Below are positions 1 to 10,117 of a stretch of DNA of 51,413 nucleotides, in pieces; the first letter of the stretch is position 1, and each line of letters begins with the position of its first letter. Source of the stretch: Clostridiales bacterium. GTDB taxonomy: Bacteria > Bacillota > Clostridia > Lachnospirales > CAG-274. The DNA lies in the NCBI GenBank assembly GCA_021200955.1, contig JAJQFU010000001.1, positions 1 to 51,413 of the forward strand, written 5' to 3'. A program made the position numbers and the translations under genes. The notes under the pieces are model-generated. The model did no database searches. It was not told where the DNA came from and worked only from the letters and a program-made list of their open reading frames with translations.

Positions 1-52
1 TTTATTATAATAGATAACTATATTTTTTGTCTACTTTTTTAGTATAGCACCA
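1..52. mobile_element. Possible IS3-like insertion-sequence end (right end, partial)
   Basis: Bases 28-52 read inward from position 52 as a TG-started 25-bp end finishing in AAGTAGACA. The window's other edge (51362-51386) carries a TG-started end of the same length finishing in GAGTAGACA; 15 of 25 positions agree, including the last eight in a row. From memory, IS3-family elements of Firmicutes have TG termini and an AGTAGACA-like inner block. The tail-fibre reading frame resumes right after base 52, which fits an insertion into that gene. No transposase lies in the window, so the identity is inferred. Confidence 0.35.
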
Positions 53-1836
53 GTTCGAACTTCGGAGCCGCAGGGTGGGAAATATATCTTAAGAGCCTTT
101 TGGGGGATTATCTGCCCTTAAGCGGGGGAACAATGAGCGGCGGAATCGATATGGGCGGAAACAGCATTACAGAAGCAAAGAGCGTAACCGCCGACAAGGT
201 AATTACGCCGAAGGTGACCGCTGAGGACGGAACGAATGTAGAAATTACAAATAACTTTGAGACGAGCAGCTATGAATCTGTTGTAAGCAAGGTGAAGCTT
301 AACAGCGCGGGGTTTGACATAAGCGGAGTTTCCACAAAATCAGACGGCTCAGTTCTTACGAACAGGATTAAGACAAGCAACAGCAAAATAACTGTGGACG
401 CCAACGATTTGGGTGTAAGCAGTGGGAAGAATATTGATATAACCGCAAGCGGAAGCTTTGACGTAAGTGCATCAAACGAAATGAATTTAGCCGCAGGGGC
501 TACGGCAACGCTTTCGGGGGAAAAGGCAGTAATAAACGGAGACGTCGATGTTGAAATAACAGCAAACAATTCAAATGTTAAGATAAATGCGGCAAACGGA
601 GATTTTAACGCCGCAGGGGAAAATATAGACATTGAGACGAACAGCGACAACGGGGACATAAAGATTATTTCGCCGTATAGTGGGGACGCATATTATACTA
701 TAGATGAGGACGGCAATAGAGACGATGACGGCGGGACAGGTGTCTTCGGAACCATAAGAGCAGCCCTGACCAATATGGACACTGAGGACTTGGACAGTTA
801 TGGTTCAAGCAAGGTTTATCTTGGAAAAAATGAGGTTGCTCTCGGTATGCTTAACGGTCGGGATATGGACGAAGAAGAAACTGAGCCCACAGTAACGGCG
901 AACATAACAAACGGCATTAAGGTAAGAAAAACGAATGATGGATTTTATACTCAGGTTGTTGGGGATTTGGAAACAGATGACGTAACAGCGGACAGCTTAG
1001 ATGTGGAAGGAACTCTGACGGCGAATAATATAAGCCTGACGGAGCCCTTAAGCGTGAAAAGCGGCGGAACAGGGGCAGCGACGGCGGCAAAAGCAAGGAC
1101 TAATTTAGGGCTTGACAGCACATACAGAAAATATAAGTATGCGTATGCGGGAATAGGAACCGACACAGGGACGGACAACTGGTTTAAGTTTGCGGAAATA
1201 AGCACATCAACGAATAACGTTGACTTAAGGATAAGCTTTAAGGTAAGCGCGGGAACGGGAGTAGGCTTAAGCGGATATGCGGGGATTTTGACAGCTCACG
1301 TAAGGACAACGTCGGCAGGGGCGTTTTATGCGGCGCAGTCTGAATTCGGCTGGGAGTACGCGGGAAGCAAGGTTAAGCCCGAAAACTTTGTAATGGCTTA
1401 CAGCGAGGGGACGCCGACAGTGGTTGAGCTGTGGGTGAATATTCCTACGCAGTAGGACTATTGGCATTTTGACGTAATAGCAGAGGGCAGAAGAAACAGC
1501 AACTCGAACTTTACGGACTGGACGCTGTATCAGACAACGAATTATTCAAGCGAGATTACAAGCGGATATACACAGCTTGCGTCAACGATCGGAACCCTTC
1601 AGAATGACACAGCGGGGTCGGCGGCAACGCTTTCCGAAACACTGGCTATTGAAAAGGGCGGAACGGGAGCCGAGACAGCCGAGGACGCAAGGGCTAATTT
1701 GGGCTTGGGGGACGCGGCTGTAAAGGGCGTAGACACTGAGGTAACAGAGGGCAGCGAAAACCTTATAACCAGCGGGGCGGTGTATGAAGCTATTCAGGCA
1801 GCTATTAATGAATTGTATGAGAAGCTGACCGAATAA
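53..1836 (+). pseudogene. Phage tail-fibre-like gene, 5'-truncated and with an internal amber stop
   Basis: An open frame runs from the putative IS end at base 53, through a TTG at 100 that has no convincing ribosome site, to a TAG at 1453-1455. It continues in the same frame for 126 more codons to TAA at 1834-1836. The protein shows phage tail-fibre hallmarks: YLPLSGGTMSGG near the start, a long Asn/Asp/Thr-rich beta-repeat body, and two copies of a GGTGA-x-A-NLGL motif, one on each side of the TAG (SGGTGAATAAKARTNLGL and KGGTGAETAEDARANLGL). It ends with an ENLITSGAVYEAI-like segment typical of fibre C-termini. The continuity across TAG shows one gene broken by a nonsense change or read through. 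Other genes here stop with TAG (2227, 44279), so TAG is a normal host stop. A decaying prophage remnant is the likeliest reading. Confidence 0.7.
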
Positions 1837-1987
1837 CACCTCTCGGCGCTGCAATTTTCAATACTATTAATAAATAAAAAAATAATACAAAAATGGTGTT
1901 GAAAAAAGAAACATAATGTGGGAGAATAGAATAAATGGAAAAAAATGGAAATACGTTGTCTTGATGTAAAACGGAGGTTATTATGAT

Positions 1988-2227
1988 ATGAAAGGAAAAG
2001 AGCTAACAGAGAAGCTTGGCTTAATAAGGCTTGACAAGCTGCCGGAAGAAAAGGAATCCGATAAAATTATGCTTAGCCTGCTTAACAGGCTTAACCCTGA
2101 CGAAAGAAGAGAGTTTGAAGAAATTCTTTGCCGCCGGTGTGAAGAACAGGCTTCAAGAGAACAGCTTATTTATGAAACGGGCTTGAAAGACGGCGCTAAG
2201 CTTTACTCATTCTTGCTTTCCGAATAG
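1988..2227 (+). CDS. Small hypothetical protein (79 aa)
   Basis: The ATG at 1988 follows a GGAGG about ten bases upstream. An ATG five bases earlier is closed at once by TGA, so 1988 is the start. The product is short, highly charged and probably helical (KLPEEKESDKIMLSLLNRLN, then an ERREFEEILCRRCEEQ stretch) with two cysteines and no signal peptide or membrane segment. I do not recognise the family. It sits between the tail-fibre remnant and the SLH gene, so it may be a phage accessory gene or a host gene. The good ribosome site and codon use like its neighbours support a real gene. Confidence 0.6.
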   Translation: MKGKELTEKLGLIRLDKLPEEKESDKIMLSLLNRLNPDERREFEEILCRRCEEQASREQLIYETGLKDGAKLYSFLLSE

Positions 2228-2335
2228 CTGTGAGAGGTCTGCGTTTTTGTGATTTTTTACTTAACGAAATATGTTCTTTTATTGCGAATTTGTTAAAAGA
2301 ATATAAAAAAATTAATTAAAATTTAATCTTTGCTA

Positions 2336-2364
2336 TTGATTTTTTTGTGACGCTGCTGTATAAT
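2336..2364 (+). promoter_or_regulatory. SigA-type promoter of the SLH pectate lyase gene
   Basis: TTGATT (2336-2341), a 17-bp spacer, then TATAAT (2359-2364). Transcription would start near 2371, giving a leader of about 300 nt before the ATG at 2676. The stretch 2371-2675 contains no credible gene: the short open frames there lack ribosome sites. Confidence 0.65.
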
Positions 2365-2675
2365 AAATTATAGCTGTAATGGCGGCTTGTGTAAACAGCC
2401 TTATTTTTAAGTTAATTATTTGCTTTCGGCTTTTCGGCGTGCGGCAAAATTGCCGGGGACTCGTTATTCAGGTTCTTTTCTTAAAAATTTTCTGTTTAAA
2501 GCTGTCATTCAGAGCGATAAACGGTCAAAAAGTCCGAAAAAATCATATTTTCCGTCTTGCTTTGTTTTGTACGTCTCTTTCGGGGCTGAAAAAATTGGGG
2601 GTATACTCGGATGATAAATTTTTTTTCGGCAAAAAAATAAAAATGTGACCGACAAAAAAAGGAGTGAAAATATTA

Positions 2676-5600
2676 ATGAAAAAACGCAGACTTTTAGCAT
2701 GGGTTTTGGCGCTTGCTATGATGGTAAGCTCAATATCCGTAACTTCCTTTGCGGAAGAAGCTGATGCCGAAGCTGCTGTTGAAGAAACAGTATCAGGCTC
2801 TGCGGTAGAAGCCTCCACAGACGAAGCTTCCGAAGGAACTGACACCGATACAGAGGTTGAGGTTTCGGCAAATATCGAAGCTGAAAATGTTGACCTTAAC
2901 AGTATGACAACAGGTGTTTATGCAGAAACACAGTTTGTTACTGCCGGTGACTGGCAGGCTGCTACCTTCGGAAACAGCTGTGACACAGAGAACATTGAAA
3001 CTTCCACCGGTTATAAAAACTGGGTGTCAGCTTCCGATGAATCTACCGTTACTATGCACGCTGAAAAAGGTAAAATCGGCGACGGTTCAGCTACTGCAAA
3101 CTCAGAAGGTATTGTGTTCTATTATCAGCCTGTTGCAGAAGGCGAAGACTTTACTATCAGCGCTACCGCTACAGTAAATGACTACACAACCGACAATCAG
3201 GTTGCCTTCGGTCTTGAAATGAGAGATCAGGTTTTTGATAATATGACAAATCCCTCACAGGCTCTCGGGGCTTCTGTAGCAGCCGGTGTTTTCAGACTTG
3301 GCAGCGATAAGACACTCACAGGCGTTCTCGGCGCTTCGGGTTTCTACTATAATGACGAAGGCGTATATGTTTCCGCAAACAAGTCGGCTACATATCCTAC
3401 TGATGCAGCTCTCTTTACAGGCAGCGGCGCAGACCTTAATGTCGGCGACGAAATCAGCATTAAGCTTGCTTATACTGCAGCTTTAGGTATGGTAACCTAT
3501 ACTGTAGGCGACATAACTCAAAGCTTCTCAATCAGCAGCCTTGAAACAGCGGCTACTTTCTCAGGCGAGATTTATGTAGGTCCCTTCGTTGCAAGAGAAG
3601 CTGATGTTACCTTCTCAAACCTTAAGCTTACTGTAGGTGCTCAGGAATATGAAGCAGGCGCTTGGACAGAAGGCAAGTCATATTCAGGTTTAGGAAGCTA
3701 TTCAATCAAGCCTACATATGACGGTGACGACCTTACAGACGTTTCATTCTCTTTCTCAGGCACTAACAAGGGTAAGCTTACAGAAAACGATGAAGAATAT
3801 CCTTATATCGTTTCAAGCGTAGACTCAGCTGCTAACTTCTCACTGAGTGCTCACGTTAAAATCGATGAATATCTTGACGGAAGCAGTATGAACCAGACAG
3901 CCTTCGGTATCACTTTCAGAAGCGATGTTGATATGGACGATACAGCAAGCGGTACTCCTTATGTATCAAAGGGATATACTCCCACTGTAATGCTTGCTTT
4001 CTATAACACATTGAGAGCAGACTGCTATGATCCCGGTGCTGTTTTAAGATATCAGGATAAGAGTATGTCTACTCCTTCATATCCCGTTGTTATGAGCAAG
4101 GATATCGCAGCAGGCGACGAATTTGATATTACTCTTAAAAAATCAGGTGATTCCTATAAGGCTACAGTTGTTGACGCAGACGGCAACACTTATTCAAACG
4201 CAATCACCAATACAAACACTTATTCAGATATGATCTACCCCGGTTTCTTTGCCGCAAGAAACGTAGGTGTTACTTTCTCTGATATCGACCTCTTTGTAGA
4301 TAACAGAGTTGTTGAGAGTATTGAGGTAGTAACACCTCCTACTCAGACAGAATATTACTACGGCGAAACAATCAATACCGACGGTATGGTAGTAAGAGCT
4401 ATTTATGACGACGGTTCTTATGAAGACGGTGTTGATTTCGTAGCTACAATTGATTCAACTACCTTAGGCAGCGGCGAAATGACTGTTGTTGTAGGTTCCG
4501 CTACAACTACAACTCCTATTACCGTTCGTAAGAAATACATCACAAGTGTAGACCTTACATATGTGCCTATTATTGACAGATATTATGAATATCAGCTCTT
4601 TAATACAGACGGTATTGAAGGTACCTTCACTTATGAAGACGGTACAACAGAATCTATAAACAGTGAAAACGTAGCTTATATCGTTGACGGCGAATATATT
4701 GACGAAACAAAATATTGGCGTGCAAGCGATAAGGGAACAAAGACTGTTTATGTAACACTTGTTGAAACAGATACAACTGCTCCCAACAGTGTAACAGCTT
4801 CTTTCGACATTAAGATTCTTCCTTATACATTGTCAGCAATCAATATTGCTACAAATCCCTATAAGACAGAATATTCACTTGATGAAGAGCTCGTTCTTGA
4901 CGGACTTTATATCTTAGGCGAATATACTGACGGAACAAGCTATTATTATGAAACAATTTATGAAGATGCCTTCACTTTCACAGGCTTCAGCTCTGCAAGT
5001 GCAGGTACTGTTACAGTAAATGTTACTCTTACAGCTAACTCAGCTTTCAAGGCTTCATTTACATGTACAGTAAGCGCTAAGGTTCTTATCAGCACTGCAA
5101 TTACAAAGTATCCCAGAACATCATTCCCCAAGGGAACAAGCATTGATGACATTGAGACTGCTTTTATTACCGGTACTGTAATTACTAAGAGCTACAGCGA
5201 TGAATCTACAGATGAAATCGGTGTTGTAGGTTCTGACGCAACAGATCTTACATCAGATGACTATGTAGGCGACTACAGCGAAATTTCAGTTAATACAAAC
5301 GGTGACTATATCGTTACACTTACTCCCGTTGATACTGCACTTCCCGAATTTGAAGTTACAGTAACAATTTGGGACGACAAGACCTTCTATTGGAGAGCTT
5401 GTAAGTTCGGTTCTTCATCAAGCAACTCTTCTTACAGCATTACAAATGCCGACGAAACAGGTCTTGCAGAAGAAGTACAGCTTACTTCTTGGGACGGTGC
5501 CGGAAAGGTTACCAACTCAGGTCATGACGGTATGGTATATTACTACACAAGAATTAATGCCGACAACAACTTCTCTATCAGCGGCGACGTTTATGTAAAC

Positions 5601-8600
5601 AAGTTCCTTCAGAACGAAACAAACATCGGCCGTTACGGACAGGAAGCCTTCGGTATTATGGCAAGAGACGTTATTCCTCTTACTCCCGCTTCAGGCTACT
5701 CTGAAGACAGCGAGACATATGAGGGCTACGGCACATCTGTTGTTGTTCAGACAGAAAACGCTAAGACTGATGAATACGGCGAACCCGTTCCTTCAAACTC
5801 AGGAAGCGACTTCTTCAGCAACGTTGTTCTTGTAGGCGGCTTCCCCACATCTTCTTATAAGACAGGCGACGAAGCTACAGCTAAGAACGCTAACAACAAC
5901 CGTATGAAGCTTTGGATCAGAACAGGTATGTCAGCTTGGGACGGAACCTCCGGAACAGTTACAAACCTTGAATATCTTCTTTACGACGGTTCTGAATTCG
6001 GCGACTATTTAACAACTGACGAACAGTTTGCAACAGGCGAATGCTTCTATCCTCAGAAGGGCGACAAGTATAACCTCGTTCTTACAAGAATAAACGGCGG
6101 TTATTATGTTGAAACTACTATTCTCGGAGTAGGCGAAGGCAACGAAGAATATTCCGATCTTATCGGCACAACATGGTCATACGCTTGGGATTATTCCGCA
6201 GACGGCGACCTTGAAGAAGATCCTCTTCTTGAACAGACTGACGACGTTATCTATGCAGGCTTCTTCGCTGCAAGATGGGCTGACATCAATGTTACAAACA
6301 TTAATGTTTATGAATCAAATACAGAAACAGACGCTAACAGCGCAACCGGAACTGACGAGGTAGAAACACCTTCACTTTCAATCGTTTCCGACCTCTACAC
6401 AACAAACACAAACTATACCCTTATGCTTAAGGGCGGCAACACATCAGGCGGACGTGTAATCATTAAGCTTGGTGACAATGTTGTTTACAATGGTTATCCC
6501 GTAACAAAGAAAGTAACATCATTCCCTCTTAGTCTTGAGGTTAATACAAAATATGATCTTACAATTTGTTATACACCCAGCTCAGATGATAACCTGACAA
6601 CCTATGATACAATTACCTACCGTGAGAAACTCTATTGTCTCTCAGGCGTAGATATTGACGGCGACACAATTTACGCTGCTCCCGTTGAAGGCGAAGGCGA
6701 AAGCGCTAACGGCGTATACGGAAGCTTCACAGGTAAGGGTACTAAGGAATCACCTCTTGATATTGACGCAGCTCTCGCTGTTGTTGAGGCAGGACAGGAA
6801 ATTATCCTTCTTAACGGTACATATTACAGAGATGAAACCATCAGCATCACAGAAACAAACTACGGCAACAAGTCTCAATATAAGAAGATGACTGCCGAAA
6901 CAGACAGAGAAGTTATAATCGATATGCAGAGATCTGCAGAGGGTCTTAATATCGCCGGCGACTGCTGGTGGGTTAAGGGTCTTGTAATCAGAAACTCAGC
7001 TGTAAACTCACAGGGCGGCGGTCTTTCCGCACAGAATTGTATCGTTGAAAACTGTGTATTTGAAGACTCAGGTACAACAGGCTTCCAGATTTCAGGAAAC
7101 AGCTCTGATACATTCGATTTATGGCCAGCTAACAACCTTATCATCAACTGTGAATCCTTCAACTCTTGTTCAGGTTCCGCAGGTTCGGCAGACGGCTTCG
7201 GCTGTAAGCTTACTGTAGGTAACGGCAACATCTTCAAGGGCTGTGTATCTCACAACAACGATGATGACGGCTGGGATCTTTACACAAAGACATCTTCAGG
7301 CGCTATCGGTGCAGTTCTTCTTGAAGACTGTATCTCTTATAACTGCTCATACTATCTTATTACAGAAAACAACGTAGGCGGTATTAACTCAACAGATGCC
7401 CGTAACAAGGCTATCTACGGCAGCTCACTCAACGCTTCAAACTATGCAGTAGGCGATCAGGTTCTTGTTCAGTCTGCTTCGGCATCAGGCAATGGCTTCA
7501 AGCTCGGCGGTGAGAACACCTACGTTCAGCACTACATCAAAGACTCCTATGCTTTCAGCAACAAGGCAAAGGGCTTTGACTCTAACTCTAACCCCGCTAT
7601 GAAGGTTAGAAACTGTGTATCATTCCATAACGGCAACGCAAGAGAAGCTATCAACAGCAGAGGATTTGAGTGGACAGCAAGCAAGTCTCCTTCAACAGCT
7701 GCTAACTACGGCTTATACTCAGGCGTAACCGATTTGGTATTTAACTACAACATTGACGGCGCAATCTCAGTTTGTGCTCTTACAAGTGACAATATTGCAA
7801 CATATTCAAGCTACCTTACAGGTACAAACCAGGCTGACAGTGCAGATACTCTTAAGTCTCTCACTTCAACAGCTAACTCAACAAATTCAGAGAGATATGC
7901 TGTTCTTACACTTGACCGCTCAACAGAGGCTTATCCTGTTGAGAGTGCTGCAAACTATCTTGTTAAGTCAACAGACGATGCTTCAAGCACAACTTGGGGA
8001 ACATCGGCGTATGACGGATATACCTACACAGGTTATGCAGGATATAACTCAGAAGGCGAAGAAGTTACTCCCGACTGGTTCGTAAGTACAGAAGAAAGCG
8101 ACGCAGTAGACTCCTACGGCTTCATTTCTCAGAATGCCGACGGAACCTACAACATGAACGGTTTCCTTGAACTTACAAGTGATCATGCATACAGCTATGC
8201 AACAAATGATATTCCTATTTACAATAGTGCATATCTTATGTACTTCGGTATCTCTAATGTTGATGTAAGCTCTGATTCTGAATCAGAAGAAACTACCGAA
8301 GCCCGTATTAATAAGGGCGGCGGCGGATCTTCAGGCGGCTCAGGCGGATCAGGCAGTGCAGCTGCTGCAACAAGCACAACTGCCGACACTGATACATCGG
8401 CTTCAACCGATACTTCCGATTCAACAGGCTCAAGCTCAACAGGCTCAAGTTCAGCAGCCGAAACAAGCAAGGTTACTATTAATCCTCCTACAGCGACTGT
8501 AGCAGCTCCTGCATTTGAGGATATTGCAGACAAGGCTTGGGCAGTAAGCGCAATCGAAAAGCTTGCTTCTGTTGGTATTATCAACGGCGTAACAGAAACT

Positions 8601-9299
8601 CAGTTCTGTCCTGACAATGCTTTGACAAGAGGCGACTTCTGTGTACTTATCACTAAGCTCCTCGGCGTATCAGGCACATCAAGCAAGACTCATTATTCAG
8701 ATGTTGATGATTCAACATACTATGCAACAGCTGTATCTGTAGCCACAGATTTAGGTATTGCTTCAGGCTACGGCGACGGAACATTCAAGCCTTCTCAGTA
8801 CATCACAAGACAGGAAATGTTCGTTCTTATCGCTAAGACTTATGAAGCTATCGGCGTTGACATCAGCGCAGGCTCATCAGCTATAAGCTCCTTCGGCGAC
8901 AGTGCCGACGTAGCAGAATGGGCTGTTCCTTACGCAGCATTCTGTGTATCAAACGGTCTTGTAAACGGCGACGATTTAGGTAACCTTAACCCCACAGCTC
9001 CTGTTACAAGAGCTGAAGCAGCAGTTATGCTTGAAGGTATCTATGATGACGCAGTAGAGTATGCAGAAGCTTATGCAGCTATGCTTGAAGCTGAAACAGA
9101 ACTCGAAGAGGCTGAAGAAGCAGAAGAGGAAGAAACAGATGCAGAGGCTGAAACAGATGAAACCGAAGCAGTAGAAGCTGAGGAAACAGATGCAGAAGCA
9201 GCTGAAGAAGAATCTTCTGAAACCGAATCTACAGACTCTGAAGCTGTAACTGAAGCTGAAACAGAAGTTACAACAGAATCAGCAGCAGTTGAGGCTTAA
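2676..9299 (+). CDS. Secreted S-layer-anchored polysaccharide lyase (PL9-type pectate lyase) with SLH domains, 2207 aa
   Basis: The ATG at 2676 starts a clean signal peptide (MKKRRLLAWVLALAMMVSS, cleavage near residue 26); a GTG 12 bases upstream overlaps the ribosome site and is rejected. Then come three copies of a beta-sandwich-like module (about 95-325, 330-545 and 905-1220), each ending in a conserved G-F/P-F-AAR/VAR segment. Four Big_3-like Ig domains lie between the second and third copies. A right-handed beta-helix at about 1320-1720 has PL9 features: SADGFGCK (about 1505), the Asp cluster NNDDDGWDLY (about 1528) that would bind calcium, and a Lys in GNGFKLGG (about 1606) at the place of the catalytic base. 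A Gly/Ser then Thr/Ser linker leads to three SLH repeats (about 1945-2124) for attachment to cell-wall polymer. After the SLH repeats comes an unusual Glu/Thr/Ala-rich acidic tail of about 80 residues. Likely role: cleaving polygalacturonate at the surface. Function is inferred from motifs. Confidence 0.85.
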   Translation: MKKRRLLAWVLALAMMVSSISVTSFAEEADAEAAVEETVSGSAVEASTDEASEGTDTDTEVEVSANIEAENVDLNSMTTGVYAETQFVTAGDWQAATFGNSCDTENIETSTGYKNWVSASDESTVTMHAEKGKIGDGSATANSEGIVFYYQPVAEGEDFTISATATVNDYTTDNQVAFGLEMRDQVFDNMTNPSQALGASVAAGVFRLGSDKTLTGVLGASGFYYNDEGVYVSANKSATYPTDAALFTGSGADLNVGDEISIKLAYTAALGMVTYTVGDITQSFSISSLETAATFSGEIYVGPFVAREADVTFSNLKLTVGAQEYEAGAWTEGKSYSGLGSYSIKPTYDGDDLTDVSFSFSGTNKGKLTENDEEYPYIVSSVDSAANFSLSAHVKIDEYLDGSSMNQTAFGITFRSDVDMDDTASGTPYVSKGYTPTVMLAFYNTLRADCYDPGAVLRYQDKSMSTPSYPVVMSKDIAAGDEFDITLKKSGDSYKATVVDADGNTYSNAITNTNTYSDMIYPGFFAARNVGVTFSDIDLFVDNRVVESIEVVTPPTQTEYYYGETINTDGMVVRAIYDDGSYEDGVDFVATIDSTTLGSGEMTVVVGSATTTTPITVRKKYITSVDLTYVPIIDRYYEYQLFNTDGIEGTFTYEDGTTESINSENVAYIVDGEYIDETKYWRASDKGTKTVYVTLVETDTTAPNSVTASFDIKILPYTLSAINIATNPYKTEYSLDEELVLDGLYILGEYTDGTSYYYETIYEDAFTFTGFSSASAGTVTVNVTLTANSAFKASFTCTVSAKVLISTAITKYPRTSFPKGTSIDDIETAFITGTVITKSYSDESTDEIGVVGSDATDLTSDDYVGDYSEISVNTNGDYIVTLTPVDTALPEFEVTVTIWDDKTFYWRACKFGSSSSNSSYSITNADETGLAEEVQLTSWDGAGKVTNSGHDGMVYYYTRINADNNFSISGDVYVNKFLQNETNIGRYGQEAFGIMARDVIPLTPASGYSEDSETYEGYGTSVVVQTENAKTDEYGEPVPSNSGSDFFSNVVLVGGFPTSSYKTGDEATAKNANNNRMKLWIRTGMSAWDGTSGTVTNLEYLLYDGSEFGDYLTTDEQFATGECFYPQKGDKYNLVLTRINGGYYVETTILGVGEGNEEYSDLIGTTWSYAWDYSADGDLEEDPLLEQTDDVIYAGFFAARWADINVTNINVYESNTETDANSATGTDEVETPSLSIVSDLYTTNTNYTLMLKGGNTSGGRVIIKLGDNVVYNGYPVTKKVTSFPLSLEVNTKYDLTICYTPSSDDNLTTYDTITYREKLYCLSGVDIDGDTIYAAPVEGEGESANGVYGSFTGKGTKESPLDIDAALAVVEAGQEIILLNGTYYRDETISITETNYGNKSQYKKMTAETDREVIIDMQRSAEGLNIAGDCWWVKGLVIRNSAVNSQGGGLSAQNCIVENCVFEDSGTTGFQISGNSSDTFDLWPANNLIINCESFNSCSGSAGSADGFGCKLTVGNGNIFKGCVSHNNDDDGWDLYTKTSSGAIGAVLLEDCISYNCSYYLITENNVGGINSTDARNKAIYGSSLNASNYAVGDQVLVQSASASGNGFKLGGENTYVQHYIKDSYAFSNKAKGFDSNSNPAMKVRNCVSFHNGNAREAINSRGFEWTASKSPSTAANYGLYSGVTDLVFNYNIDGAISVCALTSDNIATYSSYLTGTNQADSADTLKSLTSTANSTNSERYAVLTLDRSTEAYPVESAANYLVKSTDDASSTTWGTSAYDGYTYTGYAGYNSEGEEVTPDWFVSTEESDAVDSYGFISQNADGTYNMNGFLELTSDHAYSYATNDIPIYNSAYLMYFGISNVDVSSDSESEETTEARINKGGGGSSGGSGGSGSAAAATSTTADTDTSASTDTSDSTGSSSTGSSSAAETSKVTINPPTATVAAPAFEDIADKAWAVSAIEKLASVGIINGVTETQFCPDNALTRGDFCVLITKLLGVSGTSSKTHYSDVDDSTYYATAVSVATDLGIASGYGDGTFKPSQYITRQEMFVLIAKTYEAIGVDISAGSSAISSFGDSADVAEWAVPYAAFCVSNGLVNGDDLGNLNPTAPVTRAEAAVMLEGIYDDAVEYAEAYAAMLEAETELEEAEEAEEEETDAEAETDETEAVEAEETDAEAAEEESSETESTDSEAVTEAETEVTTESAAVEA

Positions 9300-9341
9300 A
9301 TCTTAAACTAAAATAACAGCTTAACAAATAAGTGATTTTTT

Positions 9342-9377
9342 GCCCCGAAGGGAAATGCTTCCTTTCGGGGCTTTTTT
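9342..9377 (+). terminator. Rho-independent terminator of the SLH gene
   Basis: GCCCCGAAGG pairs with CCTTTCGGGGC around a short loop and is followed by six T. Confidence 0.9.
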
Positions 9378-9417
9378 GTTGTGTCAGAAAAAAATGCTCA
9401 TAGTCTTTGACTTGTGC

Positions 9418-9446
9418 TTGTTTTTTTATTTATAGTTTGTTATAAT
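9418..9446 (+). promoter_or_regulatory. Promoter of the tmk operon
   Basis: TTGTTT (9418-9423), a 17-bp spacer, TATAAT (9441-9446), about 40 bp ahead of the tmk start. Confidence 0.6.
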
Positions 9447-9484
9447 TAAAATGTATTATCATAACTCAGATTGGAGAAGATTTT

Positions 9485-10117
9485 ATGTCGGGTTTGTTTA
9501 TAAGCTTTGAGGGAAATGACGGCGCAGGCAAGACTACACAGGCTAAGCTGTTTAAAGAATATCTTGAAGGCTGCGGCTACAGCGTCAGACTTTTCAGAGA
9601 ACCGGGCGGAACCGAAATTTCCGAAAAAATCAGAGAGATTATTCTTGACAACGAAAACTATAAAATGAAGCATATGACAGAAGCTCTGTTATACGCTGCT
9701 GCAAGGTGTCAGCTTGTTTATGAGGGTATTTTGCCTGCACTTAAAGGCGGTCAGATCGTAATCTGCGACAGGTTTTTAGACTCGTCTCTGGTTTATCAGG
9801 GCGTAGGCAGAGGTCTTGGCATAGATGTTGTCAAAGACATAAACAGCTACGCCACAGGGGGTATTATGCCCGATTTGACCTTTTTCCTTCATTTGGATTT
9901 TTCCGAAGCCCTCAGCAGAAAAAATTATCAGCATGAGCTTGACAGAATGGAAAATCAAAAGGCATATTTTCATAACAGGGTTTACAAGGGCTTTATGGAG
10001 CTTGCGGAAAGCGAAAAAGAAAGAATTGTGACTATAGAAGCCGATAAAAAGCCCGAAATCATAGCCGAAGAAATCGCAGATTATTTTAACTACTTTGTAG
10101 GGAGCAGAGGATTATGA
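9485..10117 (+). CDS. tmk: Thymidylate kinase
   Basis: Phosphorylates dTMP to dTDP with ATP. At 210 aa it has the normal family length. The P-loop GNDGAGKTTQ is near residue 10, FREPGGTEIS is the DR/E-P-G substrate loop, and DRFLDSSLVYQG carries the conserved D-R-x-x-D-S-S/Y signature. The start follows TTGGAGAAGATTTT. Its stop overlaps the start of the next gene (ATGA), so it is co-translated with the clamp-loader subunit, a classical Firmicutes pairing (tmk-holB-ricT). Confidence 0.97.
   Translation: MSGLFISFEGNDGAGKTTQAKLFKEYLEGCGYSVRLFREPGGTEISEKIREIILDNENYKMKHMTEALLYAAARCQLVYEGILPALKGGQIVICDRFLDSSLVYQGVGRGLGIDVVKDINSYATGGIMPDLTFFLHLDFSEALSRKNYQHELDRMENQKAYFHNRVYKGFMELAESEKERIVTIEADKKPEIIAEEIADYFNYFVGSRGL

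Noticed and set aside
100-1836. TAG reassigned to an amino acid as in some gut phages
   Set aside because: Only one internal TAG occurs, glutamine is otherwise encoded normally, and neighbouring genes terminate with TAG; mutation is simpler.
1837-1860. Short match to the CACCTCTCC end of the intergenic repeat after the tail-fibre remnant
   Set aside because: Only about eight bases agree and no other part of the repeat follows.
2379-2648. Overlapping short open frames in the SLH leader
   Set aside because: No ribosome sites, strange composition, and the region lies between a strong promoter and the real start codon.
8219-8584. Minus-strand open frame opposite the SLH linker
   Set aside because: It is the complement of Ser/Thr/Ala-rich repetitive coding sequence and has no ribosome site.
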